Below are positions 1 to 12,959 of a DNA stretch of 64,000 nucleotides, piece by piece. The DNA is taken from positions 2,232,001-2,296,000 of the forward strand of contig JAPFBL010000007.1 of assembly GCA_026182355.1 (NCBI GenBank), written 5' to 3'. Below the pieces are notes generated by a model that was not told where the DNA came from, made no database searches, and saw only the letters and a program-made list of their open reading frames with translations. Position numbers and translations under genes: made by a program. The DNA comes from Hermatobates lingyangjiaoensis (taxonomy: Eukaryota > Arthropoda > Insecta > Hemiptera > Hermatobatidae). How positions within the stretch are numbered: position 1 is the first letter of the stretch; each line of letters opens with the position of its first letter.

Positions 1-540
1 TCGTGATAAATCTTCTTAATAAAGAATATTGTTGTTTTCTTGAAGCATTGTTTATATAGAGTTCATTGTTAGTTTTCAATCTTTGCATTTTAGTATCTTG
101 AAGGGGATAGTAAAATATTAATTTTACATGCTCTATTAAGTGATTATTAACTATGACCTAAAAGAGTCTCATTTTCAGTTATTTGTTAAAAACAATCATC
201 GACTGATTAAACAACAAAAACAACTGATTAAAAAATTAGTTTAGATGAGCTAAAGTGGGAACAGTGGCCTCAACTGGAATATGTTAACACTTTGTAGTTA
301 ATCGGAAAACGCCGCTTCACTCGGCGTTGTACACGTGTTTCCTGGAGTCCAAGGTCCACGGGCCATTCACTTATGCTGGGTGAACTTTCTAAGTAATCTC
401 TAGGTCTCCCCAAAGGAATCCCGGTCGCTGTGACAGAAGCAGATGTTCTTCCAAGGTTACAAGTATAAAGTGAGATGCCTTCTCACTGTTACCTATACCA
501 CTGAGTGGGTATGGACCAGTTTGTGACGACTACTCGAATA

Positions 541-738
541 GCTTGCGCTAAGGCTCGCTGAGCCCTTGATGCGGGGTAATGGACACTTGATGGACAAGCA
601 TAGTTCTGACAGGGTGGTCCATATAAACTGCACACTGTAGCTTGTGCTAAGGCTCTCTGAGCCCTTGATGAGGGGTAATGGACACTTCATGGATAAGCAT
701 AATTCTGACAGGGTGGTCCATATAAACTGCACACTGTA
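541..738. repeat. two tandem copies of a 99-bp unit
   Basis: Two adjacent copies of a 99-bp unit (541-639 and 640-738) differ at only a few positions, for example GCTTGCGCTAAGG against GCTTGTGCTAAGG. They lie in a GC-richer patch at about 300-790, unlike the AT-rich surroundings. The patch ends with GGATTCGATTCCC, which resembles a pol III B box, so it may be a fragment of a transposed tRNA-derived element. No convincing A box was found. A minus-strand open frame across both copies is a by-product of 99 being a multiple of three. Confidence 0.75.
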
Positions 739-1242
739 GTAGTCAGCCGCCCAACTTGGGCTCCACCAGTCGAAGCGGATTCGATTCCCTTAAGCATTGT
801 TTGTTTGAGTTACTTTTGGTTTGGAGCATGACTTTAGAAGGTGTTAACCAAGTTGCAATAAAATAGTCGTGAAGAAACACATTCTTCATTATTCCATTAA
901 TTTATATTATGTCTAAAATAAACTAAATTTTGTTTTAAGTGTTAAGAATATCGATTACTGTAATTATCAGAAATTTACTATCTTAAATATAATATTTTGT
1001 TTTCTGGTTTTAATTTTATAGTAGAACTTTTGAAAGTAGAATATCTACATAATCAATTTTATATGTTAACTATAATTTGTATAATGCCATTGTGAAATGA
1101 ATTTATGGTCATTTAAGGTTTGTGTGAGAAAATGTTTAGAAGATGCGTTTGATGGGCAAAGGCACCCGCGGTGATTAAAGGCATTTGATCAAGCCGCGGA
1201 ATCTGCCGCATTCAGCACCGACTGTGCTAGCTGTAAGAGTTA

Positions 1243-1295
1243 CACAATGGTCTCTAGGTCAACACTTGGTTTCACAATGGTCTCTAGGTCAACAC
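1243..1295. repeat. short direct duplication, 30-bp period
   Basis: The string CACAATGGTCTCTAGGTCAA occurs at 1243 and again at 1273. The surrounding 1140-1320 is GC-richer than average and contains the inverted pair CCGCGG/CCGCGG at about 1168-1200. No gene is recognisable. Confidence 0.7.
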
Positions 1296-2403
1296 CAGTG
1301 AGTACCTTCTGTAAAGGGACAGCAGAGAAACAAAGTTTTACCACAGCCAATTCTAGACTATGTCATGTTAAAACAAATCACTTCAAAAAACACATACACA
1401 CCGGGAGGGCATGGTTCTAGAAGAGATATTTACACAGACTTGACATTACAGTGCTCAAGGGTAGGTTAGCTTTGCTATTCAGGAGTCTCAATCATGGACC
1501 CCATCTCTAAGGCTGCTTCTATTCAGTCACGTCCTAGCATGCTAATAAGGCAAGTCCTAACAAATCGAGCAGCACATAACTATATTTTCCTAGATAAATA
1601 TTCAAATTTATTTTATAAATTTATATTAGAAATATAAATTTTGAACCACCCAGAAAGTTTACAGCTACTTGAAGTTACTCTTAATTCAGGGTTTTCACTA
1701 TTACAAAAGTTAAGAGTCATTTGGAAAATTACCTTAATCTAAAGTTGGATATCTTTTAAAAGTTACTTGTGAGTACTCGTTATTGTTAGCATTTTTATTT
1801 GTCATTCTGTGTTCTACCGCTCTAATGTATTTTCACTCTTATTAGTGTTTATTCATTAAAATTAAGGCACATTATTAGTTACTATTCTGTTATATAACTT
1901 GAGTATTATTCGTCCATTAATACTGTCATTTTGACTACATTTTTTTGTGTTTTCTGGTTTTATTTGTATTAACGCAGCTATAACAATTATTACAGCTAGC
2001 ACATAACAATTGTTATTATTTCTATGTTGAATACATGTAATCTGTAAGGGAAGTTATAGTAAATCAAATCTCTCGTGGTAGTGATACTTGCGCGATGAAA
2101 GAACATTATGAGCTTGTGTTCGTGTGATTCAATGGGATTATTGGGACTCAGATTCTCTGTACGTTAAGAGATTTCCGTACCGTACGTATAAGAGATTTCA
2201 GATGACGTTTAGATTTCGTCATAATCGGAAATGCTAGGAATACGTCTGGTGACAATAGCCTGGATATAGTTTTGGTTTCGTTTCCATGGATACTCTTAGG
2301 ATGTAATCATGTTTGAAGTGAAACATAAAGCACGATTGATTTGTGGCAAGAGAGAGTTAGAGGGAGTCGCAATGCGCAGGTGCTGGGGAGGCGAAGCCGG
2401 GGC

Positions 2404-2467
2404 TATAAGTGGCAGCACGGAGGCCAAGCCGAGCCCAGTTAGTCCCCTGACGACAGCACCCACCGCC
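2404..2467 (+). promoter_or_regulatory. candidate core promoter and 5' UTR
   Basis: TATAAGT begins at 2404 and an arthropod-like initiator, CCCAGTT, places a possible start site near A2437. That is about 33 bases downstream of the TATA box, close to the usual spacing. The roughly 30-base leader leads to an ATG in the context CCGCCATGT. The local GC content is far above the flanks. The elements are seen in the sequence; that they form an active promoter is inferred. Confidence 0.45.
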
Positions 2468-2587
2468 ATGTCCCAAGACAGACTCGGCCAGTGGCCCCAC
2501 GTCCAGCCAGCCGCCTCCGACCCGCCTGCCGAGCCAGCTCCCCGGGCCCCCGGAATCCACCAGATCAACAACCCGAGATACAACAAG
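2468..2587 (+). CDS. candidate first coding exon, unknown protein N-terminus
   Basis: Forty codons start at an ATG in good Kozak context (CCGCCATGT) and end exactly at AAG|GTAAGC, a near-consensus splice donor in phase 0. The peptide begins MSQDRLGQWPHV, is rich in Pro and Ala in the middle (DPPAEPAPRAPG) and ends INNPRYNK, a low-complexity N-terminal tail with no recognised domain. The frame runs only five more codons past the donor before a stop, as expected for an exon. A TATA box and initiator lie 30-65 bases upstream. The frame is also open upstream to another ATG at 2309, but the ATG at 2468 fits the promoter geometry better. The family is not recognised and no downstream exon could be joined with confidence. 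Confidence 0.5.
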
Positions 2588-4304
2588 GTAAGCGTTCTTT
2601 AGTACAAGACAAATCACACCCCAACAACTATAAGTACTTTTAAACTCGCAGCAAATACAGTTAAAAGAACCCAAGAACACAATAATTGACCAAGGATTTG
2701 AGAAAAAGTATGCATAGACCAAATTTTGCGCAGTACACTCTTGCTTATTAAAAAAAATGACAAAACAAAGGAAACTTCAACTCCTCAAATAGCCCAATTT
2801 GATGATAGTGTAGTTACTACGAAATATGCAACGATATAGTTATTAATAAAGTTGAACTAAATATTTTTATTATTATTATTAATTAACATAGAGTTTCTCA
2901 AGATAAATAGTTAAATTATGCTAAATATATTAGCTCATGGTTGTCAAAAGAAAATACAGTTCATTTTGCTTCTCTGTTAGTAAAGTACAGTGACCATCAT
3001 AAAAGACGTGAGTCTCAGATTTTCATAGTTGTGGTTACACATTTTGAGGTCCTCTGAATATATATTTTTTAAGAAGTCTGTATGAAATTGAGTCAGTCAC
3101 ACAGTTTTACAGTATTTATGAAGTATGATAGATATATAGTTTTTTGTTAGTAAGAGAACCCAGTTATTTTTGGACATCATTGCATCATGAGAAGTAGCTT
3201 ATCGTTTCTAATGCTTGATAAATACTCTTTTTTATCCCCCCTAGAAACTTGATATTTCGTATATTGCCGTAATATGAGTATTAAACGGCATAAATCCCAT
3301 AATTTATAATAACACTAAAAAGTGCTACTATCAGTTCCTCTTATGGTCCCTTGTCTGATTCTATTACCTTAGTTTTATTACCATCTTTAGTCCCAGAAAT
3401 AACTAATTTGTTAGTTATAATATAATATGTTATAACTAACTTGTTAGTTATTATAATAATATAGTAAATGTTAGTTAGAATGATTATCAGTTTTCCCTAC
3501 ACAATTTCATTGATTTTTACTTGAAATTTTTAAGTGAAGGAATGACATAACTTTAATATAATTTAGAAATATACAACATTTTAAAATAAATAATAAATTG
3601 TTTAACTAAAATCTGAAAACATTTGAACAGTGTTAAACATATGCATACAGTACAGTAGGAGACAATAGTACAGTGCACTATTAAACATATTTAGAGAAAT
3701 AGTTTCTTTACTGCTAACTTCACTTCTTAGTTATTATTACCTCCCTGAATGATAAGTAAGACAGTGAGACTATAATATAAGCCTCCTGAGCTCACCGTAT
3801 ACCTTGACTCATCGGAGTACAAGGCTTGTCCTAATCATTCCCTTTAATGATTTCACAATATTATCCGATGAGTGTTGGCATCTGACTTACTGGACACTGC
3901 TACTTGTTCTATTCTTTCAAGCGCTCTGACTACAATGATTACATTTTCGTTATAATGGGCAACACAAAGATAGCCGCATTCAAATACATTATTTAATTAA
4001 ACTGTTTCTCGATTCCTTTAGAGTTGACTGCATATTTTTTTAAATGCTAACAACTGTTGTTGCTTTCAAACTCTCAGGGAAACTATTTAAAAGAATGTAT
4101 CAGGTGAATAATAGAACTAAGTAAACATAAACAACACTTGAAAGTCTTTCATCTTTAGCGATGCCGTACTCGAGGAATGTATGGTTTATTTATTATTTGG
4201 CTCTCATTTTAGTATTGGGCAATATTACAGGGTTGGTTTATATCGAGACACCTATATTTTACCTTAATTGTGTTTATCAGAGTAGGGATAATTTAGGAGT
4301 ACCT
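2588..4304. other. AT-rich stretch without recognisable genes
   Basis: Likely the intron after the exon at 2468. It has AT-rich palindromic runs near 3410-3475 (repeated TTAGTTATAA strings on both strands) and a slightly GC-richer patch at 3780-3900 with no open frame of note. Nothing else is supportable. Confidence 0.5.
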
Positions 4305-5128
4305 GATATCATACAGGCTCGGGATGATATCAGATGATATCATACAGGCTCGGGATGGTATCAGATGATATCATACAGGCTCGGGATGATATCAGATGAT
4401 ATCACACAGGCTTGGGATGATATCATACAGGCTCGGGATGGTATCAGATGATATCATACAGGCTCGGGATGGTATCAGATGATATCATACAGGCTTGGGA
4501 TGGTATCAGATGATATCATACAGGCTTGGGATGATATCAGATGATATCATACAGGCTCGGGATGGTATCAGATGATATCATACAGGCTTGGGATAGTATC
4601 AGATGATATCATACAGGCTCGGAATGGTATCAGATGATATCATACAGGCTCGGGATGGTATCAGATGATATTATACAGGCTTGGGATGGTATCAGATGAT
4701 ATCATACAGGCTTGGGATGATATCAAATGATATCATACAGGCTCGGGATGATATCAGATGATATCATACAGGCTCGGGATGGTATCAGATGATATCATAC
4801 AGGCTTGGGATGATATCAGATGATATCATACAGGCTCGGGATGGTATCAGATGATATCATACAGGCTCGGGGTGGTATCAGATGATATCATACAGGCTTG
4901 GGATGGTATCAGATGATATCATACAGGCTTGGGATGATATCATACAGGCTCGGGATGATATCAGATGATATCATACAGGCTTGGGATGGTATCAGATGAT
5001 ATCATACAGGCTTGGGATGATATCAGATGATATCATACAGGCTTGGGATGGTATCAGATGATATCATACAGGCTCGGGAAGGTATCAGATGATATCATAG
5101 AGGCTTGGGATGATATCAGATGATATCT
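4305..5128. repeat. 31-bp minisatellite, about 26 copies
   Basis: A head-to-tail array with unit GATATCATACAGGCTCGGGA plus TGGTATCAGAT. Variation is mainly CTCGG/CTTGG and GGTATC/GATATC, with a few copies missing about 10 bases. Each unit boundary makes ATGATATCAT, a perfect 10-bp palindrome containing an EcoRV site. The array is non-coding: 31 is not a multiple of three. Confidence 0.95.
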
Positions 5129-7350
5129 GACCTCTCGAGATATGCAAAAGATTTTACATCTCCTATAGAAAAAGTATGGAGTCATAGACGAAATCCAACC
5201 TGTGATGTTCAATACAAAGCAACCACACTATTCTGCAAGCAAATACTTATAGTGAATATTACTGGTAATATTTCGTGTAAGAATTAATATATTTGTAATA
5301 TAATACAATATATCTAATATGTAATAATATTTTTTTTCATTATATGACATAAATAAACTATTAGTGCAGTTGCGGTCCTATTTGTCTTTTGGCAATCATT
5401 GTTTAGACCCTGTCAGCAACTGGTTGAATATACTTTTCATTCGTAGGACCGTTCATGGTTAGTTTCTTTTGAAATATACGTTGATAAATGTAGAAGAGGT
5501 GTTTCTTCACTGACGTCAGAGCCGTGACATGGTTGTGACACATCCCACTTACCAATCTTACTTCCTAAACGACATGACAATTATCTTTTTTGAAAACCCT
5601 ATGCAACAGTCATTCGACTCTAAAGGCTGGGTTTTATCAGATCCTTTAGAAACATTTACATGCAAACATGTTTTGCTACCGATCTACTGCAAGTATATAT
5701 GAAATTCCTTGCATGTTTGTTATGGATTCCAAAATTGTTTTATTAATTTTGCTGACATTTTATAAGTTAATGTCAGTTGACCATGGGAAGGTTTTTAAGT
5801 AGGTAAAATTTCTAATAGATCCAAAATCATAAGTAGTAGAAATATAAAGCTAGTTTATCATTATCTATTGTTTTGTTTATTCTTAGTATGCATATACCAG
5901 TATATGAATGGTACTTATATACCCTGTGTATGAAATACAAAGCCATGAAAATATTAAATTCGAGTTTCAACGAATTCTCTGTTTAAAATATGCCTTCACA
6001 AGTTCGTTAGTATTTATAAAAAAGTTCGTGTTTTTTTTCGTTTTGGTAGTAATCAATTCATAAAATGTTTATTATGGTCACTGTGATTCTGACTTTTTAA
6101 TAGTGCAATTGCCATTAAGAGGTAAAAGTTTAAAAAACTATTCTGGAATTGTGTTAAACGAACTTTTAAAGCACTTTGGTTATGCTTATATGGATATCAA
6201 ATAACAGGCAGTGAAATATAGAACGTAGATATTAAATTTAATCCAAATGGATTAATCTAATAGTCAGAAACAAATAATTCTGTTTTTTGTTTTGTATACA
6301 TCTAAATTACGAATTTGTTTAAAATTTCATTTTAACACAAATGTTATTAAAGAAATTACAATAAACAAAATGGTGTGAAGTGACACTCGACTTTCAATTC
6401 CTCGTTATTAATAACCATTTTCTCTGAATTTAAATGTTTTAAATAAATTAATAAATTATTGTCTGGAATTATAATCATAATTATAAATTTTACTAAAATG
6501 AATTAAATATTCAAGTATTCTAATTTATTCTTTGATTATATTATTATTTATATATATACCTTCTTCATGACGAACAATGCAATACTGATTTCTTACCAGG
6601 AGCGCTAGTAAAAAGGTGGACCTTACTTTAAACACATTATTTATTAAAAAATTAAAGCTCTTTGATTCCTTTCTCCAGTTTAATAAATTTAATATTTATT
6701 ATCTATAACTTTCTACTTTTTGTGTAATATCTGTATTAACCTAGTTAGAGAGCTTTGCAAGTTTGTTTATCTCTACACCAGATAGTTATGTATACTTTTG
6801 TTTCTGAAGAGCAATTTCTATGTAAATCCTACCCTGTACATATCAAAGATCAAATCACGTGTCAGGAACTTATTCATTTCTATCAAACATGAGGCGACAT
6901 ATTATTACTGAATTAAAAAAAAGTCATATTTTTAAAATAAAATACTTCTTAAATAAAAGTAAACTCTCATGAGCCTCCTGTCCCGTCATAATGTTTTTTT
7001 TTAAATTTATTTATTTAATTTAATCATATAAAATAATAATAAAATCATATTATATCATAATAATATATATTATGGAACAGGAATTAAGACGCAACTATTA
7101 AAAAAAAATATAAAACACTATCCAAGAAATGAAAATGAAAGCATAACGTAGCTTTTAGACAAAAGCCCTTGATCAGAAGTTGATGACTGAATGACGAGAG
7201 GTTGAAGTTGGCAAGTTGTACGTATACGTATAAGGCAATTACACAAAAATGAGTATTATCCTGACGTTCAAGTGGGTCAATTCTATCATCTTATGGTGTT
7301 GAGAAAATTGTATCAGTCCCTATTGTGTTATTTGACGGAGCAGTTTCTTT
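5129..7350. other. AT-rich stretch, no genes seen
   Basis: AT-rich sequence with simple TA/TTA runs, for example near 5280-5340 and 6450-6560. No splice-flanked open frame, RNA gene or transposon end was recognised. Confidence 0.5.
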
Positions 7351-7359
7351 TTCTTTTTT

Positions 7360-7460
7360 ACTTTACTATAAGTAAAGTAGATATCGTGAAAAAATCTGAT
7401 CTCCAGATTTTGACGGAATTACATGTTTTGAGGTCCCAGAAGTCGTTTTATAAAGTTTTC
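7360..7460. repeat. old interspersed repeat (CAGATTTTGACGG family), copy 1
   Basis: TTTACTTTACTATAAGTAAA followed by CCAGATTTTGACGGAATTAC and ATGTTTTGAGGTC matches, with divergence, the stretches at 18438-18550 and 55185-55300. A 139-codon open frame spans this region (7272-7691), but it runs through the repeat and shows no recognised domain, so it is not called as a gene. Confidence 0.55.
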
Positions 7461-8743
7461 TTGATGATGTCTGGGTGGTTGTGTATGTATCCAATGTTTG
7501 TGGCCACGCTACGGTCTAGAATCTTTGATGGTTCAATGTATATTTTACACAAAAATGGGCCTTATGATGTAGATGAGCCCTATTGCTCGGTAGCAATTAT
7601 GCATAATGGGAAAGTCACTTTTTTTCGCCAAAAACCTGCTGCACTTATACAACATTTTTTTTGTCCTAAACTACTAATTCTAGAGACTTGAAATTCTGGC
7701 ATTATCTTTGAGGCTGCAAAAGCAATAAACGAAAAATAATCTCAGATTTTTAAAACAACAGCAAATATTTTTTTCAATAAATTGTCAAAATTGTTACTTA
7801 TAATTCAATCTGAATGGGTGTGAGAGCGATAAAGCCATACCGTTCGACGGAATGAAATGAAACTAAACCAAAAATTGATCATTACAAGGAGAATGAGTTG
7901 ATATAATCTTTTTCAAAATTACATTTACCAAAGGGCCTTTAGAGTATATTTTCTATTTTCAGAAAATGTTTTTTTGACACTAAACAACTCATTAAAAAAC
8001 AATGAAATTTGGCCAATAAATGGAACAAAAAATTAGCAATTTATAAATAAATTCATGAAATTTAATTACGGCAAAGGCAATAAATGTATAAAAACTGAAT
8101 ATTGATCCGGAACTAATGGTTTACTTGCTATACTTGTATTTGTTTACATATTTTTACATTGTTTACATTGACTTAGATTTTTTTTGAGTGAATCCACTGA
8201 AATAAAATTGAGATTTTAACTCTAGGGGTTGATTAAAGAGATATATTAAACCTCTCCTCTTTAGACATTTATATTATTCCCAAATGGAACATTATATATT
8301 ATATTACTTATAAAAAAATTGAGTGTAGGCAACTCCAGATTTTTCTTTTTTGTTTGTATATACGGTGATTTGTTTTATTTTATAAGGGAACTTTAACTTT
8401 ATGTTTCTTAGTATGGAAAATACCTAGGACAGAGAGCACAATATGACAGCGATGACCACAGAACTTTAAGGACTAATCATGTTCTAGGACGTTTCAGTAA
8501 TTTTGTTACAAGATGGTAAAGGTTAATGACAGACTCTATATGGTTAAAGCATATAAATTTGAATCTTGGATTTCGTTGGACTGGAGAGTGAAAAGGCTTG
8601 TTTTGGTGGTTAAGTTGTTTAAAGGGACCACATTCTCATAAAGGGAGAACTGTTCTGCACTAATGGAGCATACCTCTGTGGGAATGGCAACAAATGCGGT
8701 GATGCTCGTCCACCTCTAGTGGGGATACAGCTGTTTCACCAAC

Positions 8744-9455
8744 ACTTGCAGCTTCCCTGCTTACAGAGACATCAGCAAACTTTGTAATGCTTTTATTTTA
8801 TTTGACTGGACGTGTCATTCTCTTGATGTCTCCTAAACTCTTATGCCTCATTAACAGTTCCTACCAGTTTAAATGATACATGGATTTTGTTAGTAGCATA
8901 GAAGTTTAATTAGATTGTATTACAAACAGATACCCTTGTGGGCCAAAAACTTCAGTCCTTACGCTCTTTTTCTTTGATTGGTTGTTTGGGTATAACCACT
9001 TAGATCGGTGTCTAAAACTATTGCCCGACTTCCGTTCCCTTCACCAAATTATTAAGGTATGCAGCGGGCAAAATTTAAATAACTTTCATATGTTTAAAGC
9101 ATATTCATGCTTTAACTTATTTAAACTTCGCCCGCTGCATACCTTAATAATTTGGTGAAGGGAACGGAGGTCGGGCAATAGTTTTAAACACCGATCTAAG
9201 TGGTTATACCCAAACAACCAATCAAAGAAAAAGAGCGTAAGGACTGACGTTTTTGGCCCACAAGGGTATCTGTTTGTAATACAATCTAATTAAACTTCTA
9301 TGCTACTAACATTATCCATGTATCATTTAAACTGGTAGGAACTGTTAATGAGGCATAAGAGTTTAGGAGACGTCAAGAGAATGACACGTCCAGTCAAATA
9401 AAATAAAAGCAATACAATGTTTGCTGATGTCTCTGTAAGCAGGGAAGCTGCAAGT
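8744..9455. repeat. 712-bp near-perfect palindrome
   Basis: The left arm (8744-9070) and right arm (9130-9455) are reverse complements with only scattered mismatches and small indels. About 59 bases separate them, and these contain a smaller AT hairpin (TTTAAAGCAT...ATGCTTTAA). The innermost arm sequence is GGTATGCAGCGGGC / GCCCGCTGCATACC and the outermost is ACTTGCAGCTTCCC / GGGAAGCTGCAAGT. No target-site duplication or transposase is evident. It may be a foldback element or a recent inverted duplication. A transcript would form a long double-stranded hairpin. Confidence 0.9.
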
Positions 9456-9462
9456 TGATAAC

Positions 9463-9536
9463 GCCCTATCTTGTAATGAGTGGGACATTACACGAGATCG
9501 GGCACTCGACGTTTCGCCCGCTCTCCATCTTCAAGG
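9463..9536 (-). repeat. imperfect hairpin plus degenerate CTGANGA-GAAA motif
   Basis: GCCCTATCTTGTAATG at 9466 pairs imperfectly with CATTACACGAGATCGGGC to about 9502. Next to it, the minus strand reads CTTGAAGATGG...GGGC then GAAACGTCG, a degraded version of the motif described for 21607-21645. It abuts the right end of the large palindrome, so it may belong to the same insertion. Confidence 0.4.
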
Positions 9537-9539
9537 AAA

Positions 9540-12500
9540 TGTTTGTGTTAGTGTTTCATTATACAACAATGAACTGATGCCTAAATTTATCTAAACTAGG
9601 TATTTTTTTAATATTATTTATTATAATTATTAAAGTTTATCACTGCTTTTAATATATGAGTCTTTTAAGCCTGTCTCTATCGTCTTTTAGTGATATTACA
9701 GATTTAAATAAAATATCTGTTCTGTCCTAATTTTTGTAATCAATTATTTTACCTTCAATTCAATACAGTTAAGTTCAATTTATATTAAGAGATGAATAAA
9801 ACGTAAATTAGGAAGGATTTAGAACACTTCTATTTGAAGATGGACAACGTAGGACATCGGTCAAACGACTCCACCACCAACATTCGGGGAAAGCAGTTAA
9901 TTCATTTCCTGATATATATTATCCTAACCTCTGTTGCACTAAATGTATATATTTAATACATATTATTAGAATCAGAACAAGGAATAGTAAATACAATGAA
10001 GGTCTAAAACTCCGAGACATTGTCTTTCTTTCCTTTGCACTATTCTTATCTATAATATATTTACTTCGTGTTCGATATTTTTTTTTACAATTGAGAACAA
10101 CAGAAAGCAGCCCTTTTGTGACTCTTTTTTGTACACGGTGCCGTCGTGATTTGCAGCCCTCCACCACCACGTTCTACTTTTTTTTCTTTTCTGTCAAACT
10201 TGGTATTCAATGATTTTCCATAGGTTGTCCATCCTATTATTTCAACAGTTCAGCATTGAAAAATTTCTATGAAAACTCCGTACTGGTAAAAAATGAGTAT
10301 TTTGCTCTACAAGAGGAAAAGTTATTATTTCAAATTTTAATATCGCATTATTTCTGGGCAATTAAAATGGACACAACTGTGATAAATGTCAGGCTAATAT
10401 TTTGACAAATTTGTAAAATAAGAAAACACATTTCTGTTAGAATACTCATCCCCAGCGTCCATCCATCAAAATACATACTACTTCATATAATGATTTCTTT
10501 CATCCTAAATAATAAGATTATCGTATCCTATAAAGCTTTCTTAGATCTAAAAATGTAGTTTTTAAAAACTTTGTTTTTAAGTTATAACTTACACTAGGAC
10601 TTAATATAAATATAAGTTATAAATGATTATAACTTATATTGATATTATAATTATAGAAATATAATTATAATTTAGATTTAACGAAGGCCAGGCCACAAGA
10701 ATTATTATTTCTAAACAATATTTCAGATTTTTTACATTTGGTTTCTATATTTTTGTAGGGAACTTTTTTATTTCTGTGTTTATCTTCAAAATTCGACCGC
10801 TTTCCTTGTACCAACTACCTGATGCAAAGCGAATATTTTCTTGTCGGGATACTTAAAAAAGGCATAATATAATAATGTAGAACTATATGTTAAAAATAAA
10901 AGACTCTCCTTTCTATGTAGTTGAGAAAAGTCAGGAAGATTTTCCTTAGATTTTCCTTTAATTTCCCCAAATATTGGCTGACAATATTGGGGTGAACGTT
11001 GATTTCTGAATACTTGTAGTGTTTGCTAAGACTAGATGGAAATGAATAATTGATTGAAATGTAATTTAAAGTAACGACAGTTTTATGAGAACCATAGATT
11101 TGAATAGGCAATTCATGTCAAAAACAATATCTGCCTTTTGCGCATGCTCTTTATTATGGACAGCCGGTTTGAAATCTTATTACAATTTGGAGTTATTCTT
11201 GAATTGATGGAGGAATTGAAAACTTCTTTAGTAAGCCTGAAATTTACGAAAAAAGACCAAACCTTGACTTTGTAATCAAAAACTATTAATATCTACTGAT
11301 TTCACTTTATTTAGACGATTGCCAGTTAAGTGTTTATTTGCATTTTTTCCTTAGCGAGGATTGTAACAATCAACTTTCTCACGAGCTTTGTAAATCATTC
11401 TAACTCATCGTAATTCAGAAGAGATTTATTTTGCTTAAAGAAAACAAGTTTTACGCAACAACCAAGAGCTAAAGAATTCTAGTCTTTATAAAAGAACAAA
11501 AGATACAAAAGAAGTTTATATTCTACAAAAGAACGCTTTTCAACCACTTAACGTCTTCACTCTGTTTACATTTGCTTATCGAGTCTGTTTAAGACAAGGA
11601 ACTGTTTCCCAGTAGACCTAACTTGACGAACGTCAACTATTTAAAATGCTTCATTTGTTTATAAAAAAAAACTTGATTGTGTGAAGACTAGTTTGTTTAA
11701 GTTTGCATTATGACCACACACTACAAGAAATTGATTACACAGCTATTGTTAGTGGTGAAGATTAGAGGTTGAAATGTTGGCCATGACCCTGGATGGGGAA
11801 GATGTAAGGCACATTCAGGCCATGTCCGGGAGAGCATGAAAAACAGTTAGTGACGAGCCTCTTCCACCTCAAGTCCCCTTAAAAACCCTATTTCTAATAA
11901 ACTAAGCTGAAGCCAAATGTTTTACAAGGTGTTACTAAATAATATTAATTTTGTCCTTGTTGACTACGTCCAAAGGAGTCGAGTTTTGAAGATAACGTAC
12001 AAACTAAGATACTGTTTATTCTAATAACATTATAGCCCTACTTTTCTAACAATATAATGAATTGTTCTAATTCTAACTAATTCAACTAAAATACTACTAA
12101 TTCGTCATTCCCGTCATTTATTCCTGGTAACTGCCATGTATTCTCAGCCCAAAATAAACATTTGAGTTCAACATGATTTTACTTTGAACCTTCATAACTA
12201 ACTTTTTGTTTGTTTAATAAACGATTTGGAGAAGAGAGGGTTGTAATGGTCAACAGTCGAAGGTCGCACGAGAATTTGGCTTACTGTGCACTTGGAGCAG
12301 AAAATCAATACAGCTCATGAAAACAACTCAATAATAGTCAATAAGAGATTGTCGCAATAATCCCACTTCACTTTTAATATATGTTATAATTATGAGTGTA
12401 TATTATAGAGACATTGTTATAGTCACATTATAACTTGAGGAGATCTGTATTTAAGACAACGGATATCACAATTTCCCCAAATACCCAATATCCTGAGCAA

Positions 12501-12955
12501 TATAATTTGATATAAATATATTAAACTACTAACTTTGATTTCTTTTTCATTTACAAAATATTTTTTTGAAAATATAATTTAATAACACACTAGCATTTAA
12601 ACTTCTTTAACTGTGAACACTAAATATTGAAAAACAAGTTTGGTTTAAAATGAGAATTCTGTTTGAAAATTTAATATTTCCCTGTCATTTTCATTTAAAC
12701 GATTCGTGTAAACCATCAATTTATGCAATATAGGTGAATATACTAACTTTTTGTACATTCAGAGTTGTAGTCCTTATAGATTCAACTAGATCTTCGGGGA
12801 TTCATAACATTTCAATTTCCCTACACTTTTTCATGTAATGTTGCAACATTTATTTACATGTTATGTTGTAGAGAGTAGTGTTGCCTTTCCGGTTGACATG
12901 TTATGTTTTCTTACTCGTTGTCTATTTGAAAGCACTACCTCGATTGATTTTCCAC
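9540..12955. other. AT-rich stretch, no genes seen
   Basis: Contains an AT-only hairpin at about 10606-10676 (TATAAGTTATAA...ATTATAACTTATA) and long AT runs near 12360-12640. Open frames on the minus strand at 9919-10170 and 10890-11111 have AT-driven composition and no motifs. Nothing convincing. Confidence 0.45.
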
Positions 12956-12959
12956 CTGT

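Noticed and set aside
2296..2722. Minus-strand frames opposite the 2.4-kb exon
   Set aside because: Shadow frames caused by high GC. The plus strand has TATA, initiator, Kozak start and donor in register.
4305..5128. CRISPR array
   Set aside because: There are no unique spacers; it is a head-to-tail minisatellite in a eukaryotic context.
7272..7691. 139-codon plus ORF as a gene
   Set aside because: It overlaps an interspersed repeat found at two other places, is Phe/Leu-rich in line with base composition, and has no recognised domain or exon signals.
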